Assembly (NCBI RefSeq): GCF_040054535.1 | Contig: NC_090798.1 | Coordinates: 3,760,001 to 3,824,000 of the forward strand | Reading direction: 5' to 3' | From: Antennarius striatus | Lineage: Eukaryota; Chordata; Actinopteri; Lophiiformes; Antennariidae | DNA length: 64,000 bases | Shown: piece after piece, positions 27,201 through 39,900 of the stretch | Numbering within the stretch: position 1 is the first letter of the stretch | Layout: the number at the start of each line of letters is the position of its first letter | Notes under the pieces: model-generated | Databases searched by the model: none | What the model saw: only the letters and a program-made list of their open reading frames with translations | Told to the model about the DNA's origin: nothing | Translations under genes and position numbers: made by a program

Positions 27201-30200
27201 CCACAGTGTACGACCACAGCCACCAGGTCATACATGCGGTCTGGGTTGGTTGCGTCGCCGGATGTGTTGAAGAGGCGGAGCTCCAGAGGGAAGACAACGC
27301 GATAGGACAGTTTGGTGTAGCGGTGCAGCTGGTCCATGTATTTAAAGCGCTTCAGATGGAGGGCGAGGATCATCGGGAGCTTCTTTACCCTCATCCTAAC
27401 AGACAGTGAATCACAAAAAAAAAAACACTTTCAACTTGGGAGGTGATTGGAGAACCCCAGAAGGGCTCAAAACTTTCCGTGCTGACGCCTTGCTGCTCCA
27501 GAACAACAAGTGTGTCAAGATGCTTCATCTTGTCCTAATTTAGCTACGGCTGGCGCTCTTGCAGCATTCTTCTCAGTGCTAATGCGAGGCGCCAGCGCGG
27601 CTCTCTCATGCTAATGGGTGTTAATGCACTCAGACGCTCAACAAAACTGAAGATGTGTATGCATGAAAACACATGTAGGTGCACTCAAGAGCGCAAATCA
27701 TTTTTCTACTTGTCAGATTTTAAGCAGCTAGGAGACAAACTCCGTTGTCGTAGCAACAGCAGATGTGGTTTTAAGGGTACTTTCTGATGAGTAAACTATA
27801 GTCACATTTGTCAGCAGAGAGCCATTTGACTGTAGTTATAACCACTCCTACGCAGCTACATAGGGACAGTGGTTTGAGTATAGCAGAATCCTTCATTTAA
27901 GATCCAACCAACAGCACAAATTTGGACAGGAATTATTAAGAGGATAAAATTTAATGCTGCAGTGGCCAGAACTGATTATTTAAAGATAAATGAAAAAAAA
28001 TATCAGTCACCCATTCAGACCTCATCAAGAGTTCAGTGAATCAACTAGTGTTTTTATTTTCCTAGAAACATTTTTTCTGCCACATTTTTGACTCCAACCA
28101 CTACTGTAATAAGAGTGTTCCTGCTCTGGATCAACAGTGGATTATTAACTAACATTTTACATTCGAATTCACAAAACAAAAAATGCCGTAATGACGTCAC
28201 CCACCTTTTCTGAGCTTCCTGTTTGCTGCGACACTGCTCACAGTAGTATTTGTATTCACTACATAATGTCTCTGTGTTGCTGAAACCCCTGTTAAGAAAA
28301 CACAACTTTATCTACCAGCGTAAACGTGTTTATTCTCCCCGACAAGGTCTTTCCACATCCAGCGAGCATAAAAGATGATGGATGATTAATAAAACGGCAG
28401 CGTTACCTGAGACAGTGTGTGATGGAGGTGTTTTGCTCCACATCCACCGACAGATCCAGAAAGTCCTCGTCTTTACTGCTCACCTGATAAAGTAAAAACA
28501 ATTGTCGTATTACGAAGACAATAAGCTCCCTTATCAAAATCTCTTTTCTGAAGGTGAAATGCGTTTGTTTTGTATTTTATTGTTGCATTAATGAAACAGT
28601 TTTGTTCTGAAAAGCTCAAAAGTCAAAAACTTTCCCACTTACAGCTTCGCAATTGAGGCAACGTGTCTCATTTGTCAGTGTTCCCTGAAAGATCTCATGG
28701 ACCCATGTCTGTTGTGTTTCCTTTCCTCCTTCCCCTTCTCCTCCTTCACTTCCACTTCCTCCTCCTCCTCCTCCTCCATTCTGCACCAGTTTTCCATTCT
28801 GCTGGCGCTCCTGGCTCTTCTCCTCCTGGAGCAGGTCTGCAATGGTGTTGAGGAGGTAGTTGAGGAATTCGTGGGCGTCCTGCTGCATGTAGTTGTCAAA
28901 CAGCTCTGATTGGGGGGGGGGGTAAACGAAGAAAAAGAAATATACGGACAATAAAATAAAGAGCAGGGTGAAAATAAAGCCCAAGAGAAACAGAATAACA
29001 ATAACAGATAATAAACATCAGCCTCGGTTGTTTTTCTTTTTCGATCCATCTGGTTTCTGATTCAGGATTCGGCTGTTTTGTTTCCTCAGCATCGAGATAA
29101 CCCCCCACTTCCTTTTTCCTTCTCCCTTCTCTGCACCTCATTCCTTTCTCCTTCAACTCATCTGTGTGGCTTCATGATGGAAAAAAAACAAAATCGACCA
29201 ATGATTTGATAAAAGGACCTGGACCTGAATGGAAGTTTTCCTGACGAATGCAGGAAGTTGTGACTTTACATTCCTTTCAAAAGCAGAAGCAGTGCATGCT
29301 GGGGAAATGAAACATTTAGGAAAATCACCGCTCAGCAACATGAACACTTTTGTGTTTGAGACTTTACAGAACTTCACACTGTAACAATGCACACCATTTT
29401 CTTTTCTCAGTCGAGAGATGAATTTCTTTGGAGGGATGACTCCGACTTTCTTCTTCTGCGTGGCGATGCTGTTGAACAGATCGGCCAGACAGGTGAGGAG
29501 CGACTCCTTACGACGCGGCTGCACCTGGAAAAAAAAAAGGGGGGGGGGGGTTTAAAGTGAAATGAGTCAAAAATAACACATACAAATAGATTATAAATAA
29601 AAGTCAAGCTTTTTGGAGGAATTCAAATTTGTTTCAAAGTTGAAAATTAAAATTAAGCATTTTCCAAACTTTCAAGATTTGAATACAGCATCAAATCTGC
29701 TGTTCAAACCTGGTAACAAGAAGCTACTGTCGTTTCTCTGATCACTCACCTTGTAAGCTAACACCTTCTCCCTAAATGGTCGACAGAAGTACAGCGCCTG
29801 CAGCACCGAGTTACAGTAGCAGGTGTTGCCAAACTAGAGGAAAAACAAACAGATAGAAAGAAGAGATGTTTAGGCATTTAACCCAGGAAGAAAAGCTTGA
29901 CAGTGTTAGGTGGCCTTTTCCCATGAATATACTTACATTGACCAATCCAAAGTAGTGCTCATTAACGGGAAACTGTTCCGGTCCAATCTCCTTTTCCAAG
30001 GCAGAGGCATTGGCGCCCTGAGGAAAAATAGATAAATGAAGATTGTGGAACTTTTCTTAATGACCGAGCTAAATAAACAGATTCATGTACAATTTTGACA
30101 AAGCATGAAATATACCTACTTAAAATTTTATGTTTTAAAGCATATCATGACTAAAGGCTCATCAAAAAAACAACATTCAGAGTGAAGTTGAGGGATGTCG

Positions 30201-33200
30201 CCTTATTATTGGATGAAATGCCTTTCTAGCAGAGTAGAAATGTGTTTTGAGATGTGAATGGTGCATCAGGGGACACAACCGGATGTTTGTGGACCCAACA
30301 TAGACCAAAAATCCCCAAACATCTTCCTCTGACTCAGCAATGAACTGAGTAGAGCCTAAAAATATCAAAACAGAGAATGAAAGAGGAAGTTTGAAGGCAA
30401 AAGCGCATGAGCAGGATCACTTGTTTATAAGTATTTCAATCACTGATACGGACTGTAATTCTTGCAATCAAAACCAAATCCAATTTTTAAAAAAAAGTTA
30501 AGTATTTTGTTTTAACACAAGTAAATGTACACTAAGCATTTAAAATTACACTAGAAAGGGTTTTATTTTGTTTTGAAATTTGACTTGCAAACGTAAAATT
30601 TTCCTGCACTTAATAACATTAACATTGTGTTTCAAATAGTGTTTAAATAAATTTAAACGACATATTTTAGTATGCACAAATAAAAAACAAATTAATGTAT
30701 CGAAAGAAAAAATACTGATAATGTCCTCAAAAAATTTGTGTTCAAGATTCATCAAGAGTTCAGCTACAGTAAACTACAAATTACAATCACATGAACGATT
30801 ATTATTAAAAGGTTTTGGTCTTGATTTAAGTTATAAAATCAGGGTTTTGGAAAAGAAAATGAAAATCAGTCATTATTATAAACCTTAAATCACAGATTGT
30901 CCATCAGAAAGTAAGGTTCCAACTGATATTCAGCATCTTCAGCAGAAATCCCCCTGAAGTTTACTTGAGTTATTCAGTCTCAGCTTCCAGAAATCATGTT
31001 ATATTAAGAGAACCAAGATGGAAGCAAGAGGAGGAGGTAGATGATGATGATGACAACTACAATGATGCAGCTTTTTCTTCAAGGGTGAAATTCTAAGCAA
31101 GCTGCACCATTGTTCCTCATTATCAAACTGCAGTCCACATGGAGTCAAGAGGAGATGAGTCAATGGTTATTTATCCAAAAACACAACAGCTGAAGAGCAC
31201 AGGGTCGAATAAACAAAGCCAGCAAACACTGGAATGAGCTTTCTGGAGCCAGACAGACAAATAGGGAGGTCAAACTGAATACAAGGATGTGCTGTAATCA
31301 CACGCTTCTGCCCCAAATCACCAAAAAATGGTTTCCAGGCAGGGCTAAATGTCCTCTTGGGTCAAAAAAAAAAAATTGTGATCAAGTGGTTTATTAGACC
31401 TATTTGATGGTGTTGTATGCTCGTCTTCACAGCAACAACTGATGCCAGCAGATCATCATTACACGGACTCAGGAGATGAAATTCTAAACAAATCGACTGC
31501 CTGTTTCTTCTCTGAAATCCCCAGCAGACGCCTCCAAAATGTTTCTCTGTTATTAAAACAGAGGTGGAACCCACTCTGGTTTTTGCAGCCCACCGAGGGC
31601 CTGTCACGGCTTCAATGATGAAATTGATTTTCCAAACAACAAATACCTTCTGGTCAGCGACTGGTAGGCTGCCAAAGTGGCGAGCACGCCGAGCCAACCT
31701 GCCAGATGTAGTTAATATTTCATTGTGCTAGTATTTATCTAGTAGGAGCTGGGAATTTGCCACAACCATTCTGGTGTTCACACTTTAATGGGTTACTCAG
31801 CCTGGTGTGCGGTCTTGAAAATAGTGCAGATATACCAGCCACGTTGCTAACTTTGTGTTTTCTACTTTCAACCACACAAATCCGCACATGCACACACACA
31901 CAAATTAAAAAGACTGCTGAAGACTTCACCGTAGCATCTGTCCAACCGTCTGTCAACTCCCAAAGGTGCAACATATATACAAACCGGATAAGTTTCAGTC
32001 AGAAGATAATCTTCGGGCTTTAGCACCCCTACTGCCACTCTGACTTAGCCATGCTCAAAACCAGCAACAGGGTGGTCACATTAAATGCAACTCTGAGCAA
32101 ATAAAGCAGAGACTTGTTTTAACCTTTAACTGGTGGATCTCCATCTGGAGAATTTTGAACTAAAGCTCAGTGAGCACTCCTGGACTTGTAGCTGTGACCT
32201 CTGACCTACCAGAACTTCTGTACAAGTATATAAATGAATCCCTTTTAAAATACCTTTTAGCAGGAGAGGGTTGCTAATTGATTATGAAAAATAAATCCTA
32301 AAATTGGGATAGAAAAAAGCACTAAATTACTTGTTTTGAATGAACATAATTGGCAGTAAATTATTTTCACAATTGCAGTCTGCTAAATGGCTCCACTCCA
32401 TTAACATCAACCTTCACAAGACTCATTTTCAGATCAGGTGTAATTAAAAACAGACAATACTCAAAGACCTACTTTAGCAGTAGAGTGTCAAATTCTTTTC
32501 TGTTAGAGCCCTGATACAAATTGAGGCCTTAACTCCAAGTTATTCTCCACTGGGCACAAAAGACCTAAAAAAGTGGCTCCAGAGGACTGTTCTGTGTGGA
32601 TCTGAAATAACACTGGCATCTTTTAAGGAAATGGATCAGCAGTAAGTCTGAAATGTTCCAATGAATGCCCTTCCTACAGTGAATTGTGGCAGATGTTCAG
32701 TGATGCTCTGGGGCAGCATTTCCTCCTTAGACACAGAAATCTGCAGTGTAAACGGTAACATGAAGTCCATTAAGCATCAGGAATTCCCCGTAGAAAACAT
32801 CCCACCATCTGTGATGACGACAAAGCTTTTGTACCATTAGATGTTCTAAAAGAGACCCTAAGCAGCCCTCCAACTCCTGGATCACTCTGGAATGGTCATC
32901 ACCTGACATAAATTCAATTTTAAAAAAAAATCTCTGGTGGCATTTGAAGAGGACACTTCTAGCATTAAATGACAAATATATTCAAGAAACTGAGGATTTT
33001 ATCAATGAGGAAGGAGCTGAGATTCCTCAGGAACACCACCAGAAGCTGGTGTCTGTATGTGCATCCTGTTTACTACAGGTCAGCCTAAAGGTCTCTATGA
33101 AATACAATACTAACAATGATCATCATTGAGGGTTTAAAGTATTTTGAGACTGCAGTAAAAGGGAACAGTTATAGTTTAGAATAATGATGGAAATAGCTGA

Positions 33201-33987
33201 CATGTAAACTGTTCTTGTTTGACTTGGATGAATATTAAATGATTTAAAATTAAAAGTTAAACAATATTTCTCCCAACTACATCTATTCTGCAAGAGCTTC
33301 CACAAAATTAACCAATATTTTTACCCATTTTTATTACCAGATTACCTCAGCTTTAGCCAATAAACGTGATGCCAGGAAATGCTGAATGTCTCCATCAGAT
33401 TAAGAGATAGCAATGTCAAGTGGTTGAAGTGTTTATATCACCTGACCTCACAAGTGTTTAGTTATTATTTCATATGCAACAGCCGTGCTAGTCCTAATAA
33501 TTTATTGTGATAAGAATCCGAACTGAGACTTTTATTTTCTGTGGAGGATCAGTGAGAAACTAACTTTGACCCAACAGCCGCAGGGTGCTACCGACAGGCT
33601 AGCAGGCTAAGCTAGCTCTAGTTTTCGACCGTTGGTCAACCCTGCCCCTCTCAAACAAACGGCAAACCACAACTAGCAAATAAACTAATAAAACGTTTCT
33701 AAATAACTGCGCCCAGCATTCAACCAAGCCGTGGAACAGGCGGAGCCGGAGAGCTATTGTTAATGGGGTGCTGTGACGTACAACTTTACGGAAAGCCTGT
33801 GGTGTTATTATCATGTTGCCCTGTGAGGTTAGCAAACATGCTAGCCAATCACCTAGCTAAGCGTCCTGACTCACTAGCCCAGGCGCCGGGCAGAGGCGCA
33901 GTGTACAAATAACCTCGATAAAGACGAATTCCTTCTTACCATCGTACAAATCGAGGCGATCTTTCGGACTGTCATCAGTATTTCCAT
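24284..33987 (-). CDS. usp12: Ubiquitin carboxyl-terminal hydrolase 12 (USP12), complete, 10 coding exons
   Basis: Exons in order of translation: 33987-33940, 30017-29937, 29833-29750, 29524-29395, 28905-28643, 28483-28407, 28288-28205, 27395-27198, 26822-26744, 24385-24284. Phases fit exactly and give 381 residues (human protein 370). A C19-family cysteine protease that removes ubiquitin and, in known systems, needs WDR48/UAF1 and WDR20 for activity. The start MEILMTV is the family N-terminus. Catalytic Cys48 is in FGNTCYCNS (codon 29819-29821), the Cys box. The His box NRGHYI has His328 (codon 26804-26806), followed by FDDDIVE. Two zinc-binding CxxC pairs are visible: CLNC and CEQC. The protein ends FYQSRD. 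Everything is strongly conserved except a Gly/Glu-rich insert after [14 protein letters not shown], encoded by a CTC repeat. The gene is divergent from rasl11a. USP46 is a close paralogue; neighbouring rasl11a and the MEILMTV start favour USP12. Intron 1 holds a dead Tc1-like element. Confidence 0.96.
28756..28790 (-). repeat. Coding CTC/GAG-type trinucleotide repeat in usp12 exon 5
   Basis: The plus strand shows runs of 'cctcctcct' that on the coding strand give a run of seven Gly and a following Ser/Gly/Glu-rich stretch. It interrupts a linker between the finger and palm segments of the protease, a region that is variable in USP12/46. Confidence 0.85.
32560..33090 (+). mobile_element. Degraded Tc1/mariner-type transposase remnant
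   Basis: Broken plus-strand frames keep the usual order of Tc1-like motifs. First comes [11 protein letters not shown] (about 32690-32720), then SSPDINSI (about 32895-32920), then [20 protein letters not shown] and [16 protein letters not shown] (about 32935-33055). Stops and frame changes show the copy is dead. It lies in intron 1 of usp12, opposite to the gene's direction. Terminal inverted repeats were not located, so the ends are approximate. Confidence 0.7.
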
Positions 33988-36084
33988 CCGTAAGCCGCCA
34001 TGTTGGTCCGAACCCCGATGTTGAAATTGTCAGAGCCGATACGGCTGCAGAGTTCCGGGGGAGAGCCTTCAGCCCTTTTCTAGTAGTACTGTTATAAAAT
34101 ACACAGGGGAGCAGACAGAACTTCCGGTGTTGTATTTCAAAATAATACACCAGCCGTTCAAGCATTTTTTCCCCTCCTCAATTCATCGGTAAAACTAGTG
34201 TGGTGACGTAGAGAAAGATCATGAAACTTCAAACGGTTGTACATTTTCATTCATTGTACATTTGGTTTTATTTTCACAATTTATATTGTGGTTTGAATTT
34301 GACACCTTCCCAACGTTTATAAGACTGATACAACACTACCACTGAAACTAGAACTAATTTGTTCTTCACAAATGAGAACCAAACTGACCTAAAGACACAC
34401 TGGTTTGTATGTTGGTGTTTTTTTTTCATATTTACTAGAGAGGGCCCTGTGTAAGCCAGATAATCCCTGTTTACGCCTCCATTTGTTCACAAGATCACAA
34501 TAATAATTGGGACCTGTAATAAAAATTGGGACTAGTACACACTGGTAGGTCAAAACCTTGATCTACGCTCCTCTGATTGCACATGCTGTACAATCGGCCA
34601 CACAGTTTACTCTCCTTTTGTACTCTGATCTAAAGTTCTCTGTTTAGACATACAGCCTGCAATTTCAATTTGATCTGCAGCCTGTGTTACAGGAATGCAC
34701 ACTGAAGAACTTACATATATAGGAACATGCACAATTATAACCTATGTACTTACAGACCTATAAATAATACAAAACTTATACAAAGCCCAAGGAAGGGCCA
34801 CAGGTAATGTCCTCGGAATTCATTCAACCTTTGTGGAATTGGGGGTCCTGGTAGTAGCAACATGGATAAAATGCATGCATTGTATCTATCCTGATGCTAC
34901 CAGAATGAGTATGTATACTCTTACTATTTCACATTTGGCAATTTTAATTTCTGATAACTAGAGAGGAAATTGTGTTAATTCTGCCAAATCTAGTTTTTCT
35001 TGAAATGTTGCCATTTTTCACTTCATTTTCTCTCTTAAAGTAGGTATATACTTGGTGTTCTTGGAGTCAGTACAATTAGTTTTTTTAGATTGCTCGATAC
35101 AACAGCACTGCATATTTGTGTGACAAAATTCTAGTAAAATTCTTATTTTGAAGGTGAAGTCGGTCATTTCCGGTGTAATTACTTTATACGTGCCAGCTGT
35201 GTGATTTTGAACGGCTTCCTCTCATTCAGTGAGGCTGTGAGGGAGTGTCACCGACGCACTACGATTCGTTCGATTACCGACATGAGGCTCCATAAAATAG
35301 CGGACGGTGCTTTCAGGGGGTTGTTGTGTTTATGTACTCCTCTCTGTTGCAGACACAAAATAATAGTGGATTCGTGGCTAAAAATAAGTTTATTTTTTGT
35401 AATAGAGCACGACAATGATATAAATAAATTAAAAATAAAAGTGCCTGAGGAACAGGATCAATCAAAATTGAATGAATGGAAAAACTGTATCAAGGCAATA
35501 CTTGGTGAATGTGAAAAAAGTTGTAGTATAATATAACGTATAATATTTTGTATGTGTAGTTTACAGTTTAGTGAAATTTGATGCTAAAATAATTAAATCA
35601 AGGAAGATTAACCTACTTGACATATCTTTACTGTCTGCGATTTCAGACACAAAATCTTTTATTATACAATAAATCCTTTTTCTACTTGCTGGTCACGTCT
35701 GATCAATACAGAATGAAATGTTGAGATATGTCAACGGGTAGAGCAGTTCATAGTTTATAAAATTAGTCACAGTAGCTGATGCATTAATTGAGCTGACATA
35801 TTAATGCATCGGTACTAAAAATATATATATTTAGAAATAATAAAATAATATATTGAAGTATTTTTAGTACTTTTAAATTGGTGATGACACACATCTGTTT
35901 TTGACTGTTGATATCTAAACAAATCATGATCAGTTTTATATTGTCATACAAATAACAAGCAACCATAATAATTTAGACGAATTTAATCAATGTCCTTAAA
36001 TGCCATATTTCTTTTATTTATTTATTTGTCTGTTTTTATTTATATATTTATGTGTTTGTTTGTTTGTTTATACATTCTTTTTAT

Positions 36085-36352
36085 ATACATCCTGGAACCT
36101 ATTGCTGTGGTTGCTGGAGCCTATCCCAGCCGGCAGGGTACACTCCAGCCGCGACGCCAGTGCACCTGGGAGCCACATGAAAGATAGACACGCACGCACA
36201 CGCCCATACCCACGGCCGACGTGCGTGTTTCTGGAGGTGGGCGGAAGCCGGAGAACCCGGTGAGAACCCACACAGACACGGGGAGAGCATGCAAACTCCG
36301 CACAGAGCGGGACTCGAACCGAGAACCGCCTTGCTGTGCGGCGGCAACTCTT
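36085..36352 (-). mobile_element. tRNA-derived SINE-like interspersed repeat
   Basis: On the minus strand the element starts with GGTTCTCGGTTCGAGTCCCG, which contains a Pol III B-box (plus-strand 36310-36320). It continues with words typical of fish repeats (GGAGTTTGCATGCTCTCCCC, GTTCTCCGGCTTCCGCCCAC) and ends in GGCTGGGATAGGCTCCAGCA. The (AATG)-tailed fragments at 0.4 and 51.0 kb share the 'ataggctccagc' end. The class assignment is from the B-box and general resemblance only. Confidence 0.65.
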
Positions 36353-36576
36353 CCCATTATTTGTTTAATTTACTTACATTTAGTCACTTACTTGTGGATA
36401 ACTGGGGATATTTTCTTTACAAATAAAATTCAGTTAATTCAATTTATTTCCTTTTGCTGTTACTAATATCATGAAAATCTACATTTGTCGTGTGTTAGCG
36501 CTGACATCTCAAGCTGCTCAGAGAAACCCAATTTATACTGGTCTCTCAGGAATATTAGGGGATGGTTCATAGCCCT

Positions 36577-36615
36577 ACCTCCCTCTCTCCTTCCCTCCCT
36601 CCTCATCTCCCTCTT
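36577..36615. repeat. Pyrimidine tract upstream of rasl11a
   Basis: About 39 bases of almost pure C/T, roughly 340 bases before the start codon. It could be promoter-proximal; no specific factor site is claimed. Confidence 0.5.
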
Positions 36616-36954
36616 GCCATAGCCAGACGCATCTGGAATCAGTGTGAACCGGAATACCTCTATTTTCACTTATGAATGCATCTTACACTTTTGAGTTTAC
36701 CACTTTTATGCGTAAAATGACCGCATCGCATTGCTGAAATTTGAAAAGTTTACACTATTCTGGAAGAACTGGAGCCGGGAACTGGAATACTTTGAACAAA
36801 TTGTCGGATTTCGGAGCTTTAAGACCCACATTTTTCTTATATTATAAAGAAAAGGAATTAATTGGAGATTCTCAACATTGGATCTGCGCGCGTATTCCTC
36901 CGGACGGAGGTTTTATTTCGGAGCAGAGCTGATCTGAGGGCAGAGGGGAGCTAA

Positions 36955-39900
36955 ATGCGTCTGACTGGCGACCCTACACCGGGAGCCATGAACAGCAGCA
37001 GCGGGTCTGGGAACTTCCTGCTGGTCCCCATACCGGAGTATCCCCTGCTGGAATGTGTGCCCAACAAGACGGTGAAGATTGTGGTGCTCGGAGCGAGCAA
37101 CGTCGGGAAAACCGGTACGCAGAGTGGAGAAATTAGTTAGAATGAAAAGTGGATGATCGAGACTTTCAAATCCAAACTTCTCTTGTAGAAATTTAAAAGT
37201 TGAAAGGGGAGGCTGACTTTTAAAATTTACTCGCCACACCTGTCGTTATTGTCAGGAAGATCGAGGTGATTTTTGCTGGTTTATTGCGTACGAGAAGAAA
37301 TATTGGAGTATCATAGAAGACGTTAGAAGTGAATTACTGATCTTTAACGATAGGGGGCGACATTTTACACACTGAGCATACATGTTTTTAGTCTCATCAG
37401 TTGATTTAGTTTTAGTATCCTGTTTGGATTTTATTCATGTTCACCAGTGGAAGAAGCAATTATAGTATTAATTTTAGATATATTTTTTAGAAATTTTTAA
37501 AACTGTATTCGATGTTGTTATTATGTCCTTTAGTATAGTTACTACCCACATGAAGAAGACTATACTTTTTGTTTGCTTCTTTTTTCTTGAATAACTCAAA
37601 CTAATTATGAATACGATTCCAGATTCCAAGGGCAAGTCTTTATGGTTTTGGAGTCAGTGATGTCATTAGGATGAGCTCAGTTTATGATTGGTGATACAAC
37701 ACATAGTTTGCCTTACAAGTAAAGCACAAGTGTAGTTTAAAAGGCGACAGCACAGAGCGGAGGAGGGTTTGATAAATGAAGCACTATTTGCAAATATAGG
37801 ATCTGTTGTTTTTACAGCCTGACTCTAACTGAGAAATGGCGTTCAACTCAATTTAGACCCTCAAATCTGGACAGTGTATTACCAATGATGCTATTGCTTG
37901 CAGAAGTACCATACATACCCTTTGATCTCTTCCACATTATGTCATGTTATAACCATAAACATAAATACGTTATTTGTATTTTTTTTAAAGATCATCCCCA
38001 AGTATATCACTCTTTTTCCTTATAGTCTTAATTTGATTTGGGCCTGGACTTTTATGCATCACCAAAATTATGTATTTATAATTAAAGTGACATCAACTCG
38101 ATGTGTAGTTTAATCTATTGTGTTATATATGGTTTCAATAGAAAATAATCATGAACACAGATATACAGTAATGTCAATTCTAATGTTCTTATTGGAACAA
38201 ATCAAATATCATGACATTCATGCGTCTTCCCTGTTTGTGATAACTGGGTACTGAACTTGCGTCACTGTCACCTGTTCTTCATCTTCATCATCGGGAAGTA
38301 TTTTACACCATAACACGGTCATAACTCTATGCCACCACGACGAAAACTTGCTTCTCCTTGTTACTAAATCAAGAGAAACATGCTGCTCGGGATTCACCAA
38401 AGAAGACTCATTAATGTCATTCAATTTGTCCATACATGTATTCCCTAAGTGCTGGCAAAGCACCGTCTCGTCTTTGTCCCCAGTAGGCTCAATGTCTTCC
38501 ATGTGACCGTTTGATTTAAGCTCTTTCGTGTTTAACAGAGGGTCGTCCTTAGCCTTGCCACAAAGATTGGTGCATTCTGTGATACCCTGGAGTATGACTG
38601 TCTTGGGCTGAACAGACACATCCAACTTTTCCTGTGACTGATGGCCGTCAGCAGACTCCAGTGCGCTTGTGGAGTTGCGCTGGCTCAACAGAGTTCCTGT
38701 CGGGTCAGGCGAGCTCCTTGTGTTGCACTGATCTAAAGCTTGTCCTGCTTGTGCACAGGACACCCGCTCTGAACTGAGATCCATGTTGGTTTGTGGCGTC
38801 AGGTTCACCCTGAAGTCTTTATTGCTATTCAGTTGGGTTTGTAAATTGGCAAAGGTTTCTTCAAGACAGCGTTCTAAATGCCTCTGCACCTCACACAGGT
38901 ATGTTTGCAACTCTTTCAGTTCTTTTCTAGTGTCCTTTCTAGTGTCTTCCCAGTAGGCGATCTGCTTCATCTTTTGAGAAACCGTGAACTTCATGAAATG
39001 CGTATCTGCGATAACATTGTCCATATAATTTTTTATACACCTCTGCAGGAAAAGGTCTTCACTGTTTTCATCACTCATGTTCTTTGTCAATATTTTTCCG
39101 TCAGGTGAATCATCAGGAGTCATCATATATAGATGATGAAGGAAGCAGCTTTATTCTAAGATCAAAGATCAAACTTCTTTCAAATTATTGGAAACTTTAA
39201 AGCTTTGAAGATCAAAGCCCTCCAGTGCCTTTGCATTGCGCATACGTCAACGTGTATACACCCCGTTACAGTTGCTCCCATCATGTTTATGTTTTTGTTT
39301 TGTTTTGCTTTAACTTTATTTATACTTTTTTCTCATTTAATTTACTCTTATTTCTCATTATTCATGTTTTAGCTGGGATTTTTTTTTTTTTTCATTTTTA
39401 CTCTAAGTTGAGCGCAACAATGTGAACCGGAGTGAGCCTCAGGGTGCTCAAACCTTGTGCCTCTCAGCTATGTGGGGTACTACTACATCTCTTCAACATG
39501 AACTTGATTCCATCGGGGCTTCCCATGATCTGGAGGATCACAGGGACATTTTATTCCATTTTATTCCTAATTATTTTAGCCCTCTATCCCAAATTCTCAA
39601 TTCTTATTCATTTTCTGTGGTACTTTCTGGAGCAGTGCTCCTGAAACAAAAAGAAATTTCCCCCTCAGGGTTCCTTGCTAATCTGTGCGAACTTCAATAA
39701 TTATTTATCCGCCTACTATGACAAACATTCTCTTTCAAATGTACAAATCATTTAATTGTACCCTGACCTCTGTTTGGGGTCATTGTCTTGCCGGAAGGTA
39801 AACCTCTGCCCCAGTCTCAAGTTTTTTGCAGAATCCAGTTTTTTTTTCCGAGATTTCTCTGTATTTAGCTCCGTCCATCTTCCCATAAACTTTTACCATC

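Larger units (their letters stand above)
33988..36954. other. Divergent intergenic region between usp12 and rasl11a
   Basis: About 3 kb separates the two start codons, which face away from each other. The 200 bases next to usp12 contain its 5' UTR and are richer in CG than the surroundings. The last 250 bases next to rasl11a are probably its 5' UTR; an in-frame TAA lies directly before the ATG. The middle holds a SINE-like repeat (36.09-36.35 kb), a T-rich low-complexity stretch (36.0 kb) and a pyrimidine tract (36577-36615). An ORF of 111 codons at 35201-35536 does not resemble a family I know. Promoter positions are not resolved. Confidence 0.6.

Noticed and set aside
24284..33987. Calling the protease USP46
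   Set aside because: USP46 is very similar, but the neighbour is RASL11A-like rather than RASL11B-like, and the N-terminal extension MEILMTV...SICTM is that of USP12.
37349..37362. 'atagggggcgaca' in rasl11a intron 1 as a CTCF site
   Set aside because: Only the right half of the motif is present; the CCA half is missing.
38218..39126. Recent processed pseudogene (retrocopy) explanation for the 302-aa ORF
   Set aside because: No poly(A) tail or target-site duplication is seen at its 3' end, and I know no parent gene. An old retrogene is still possible.
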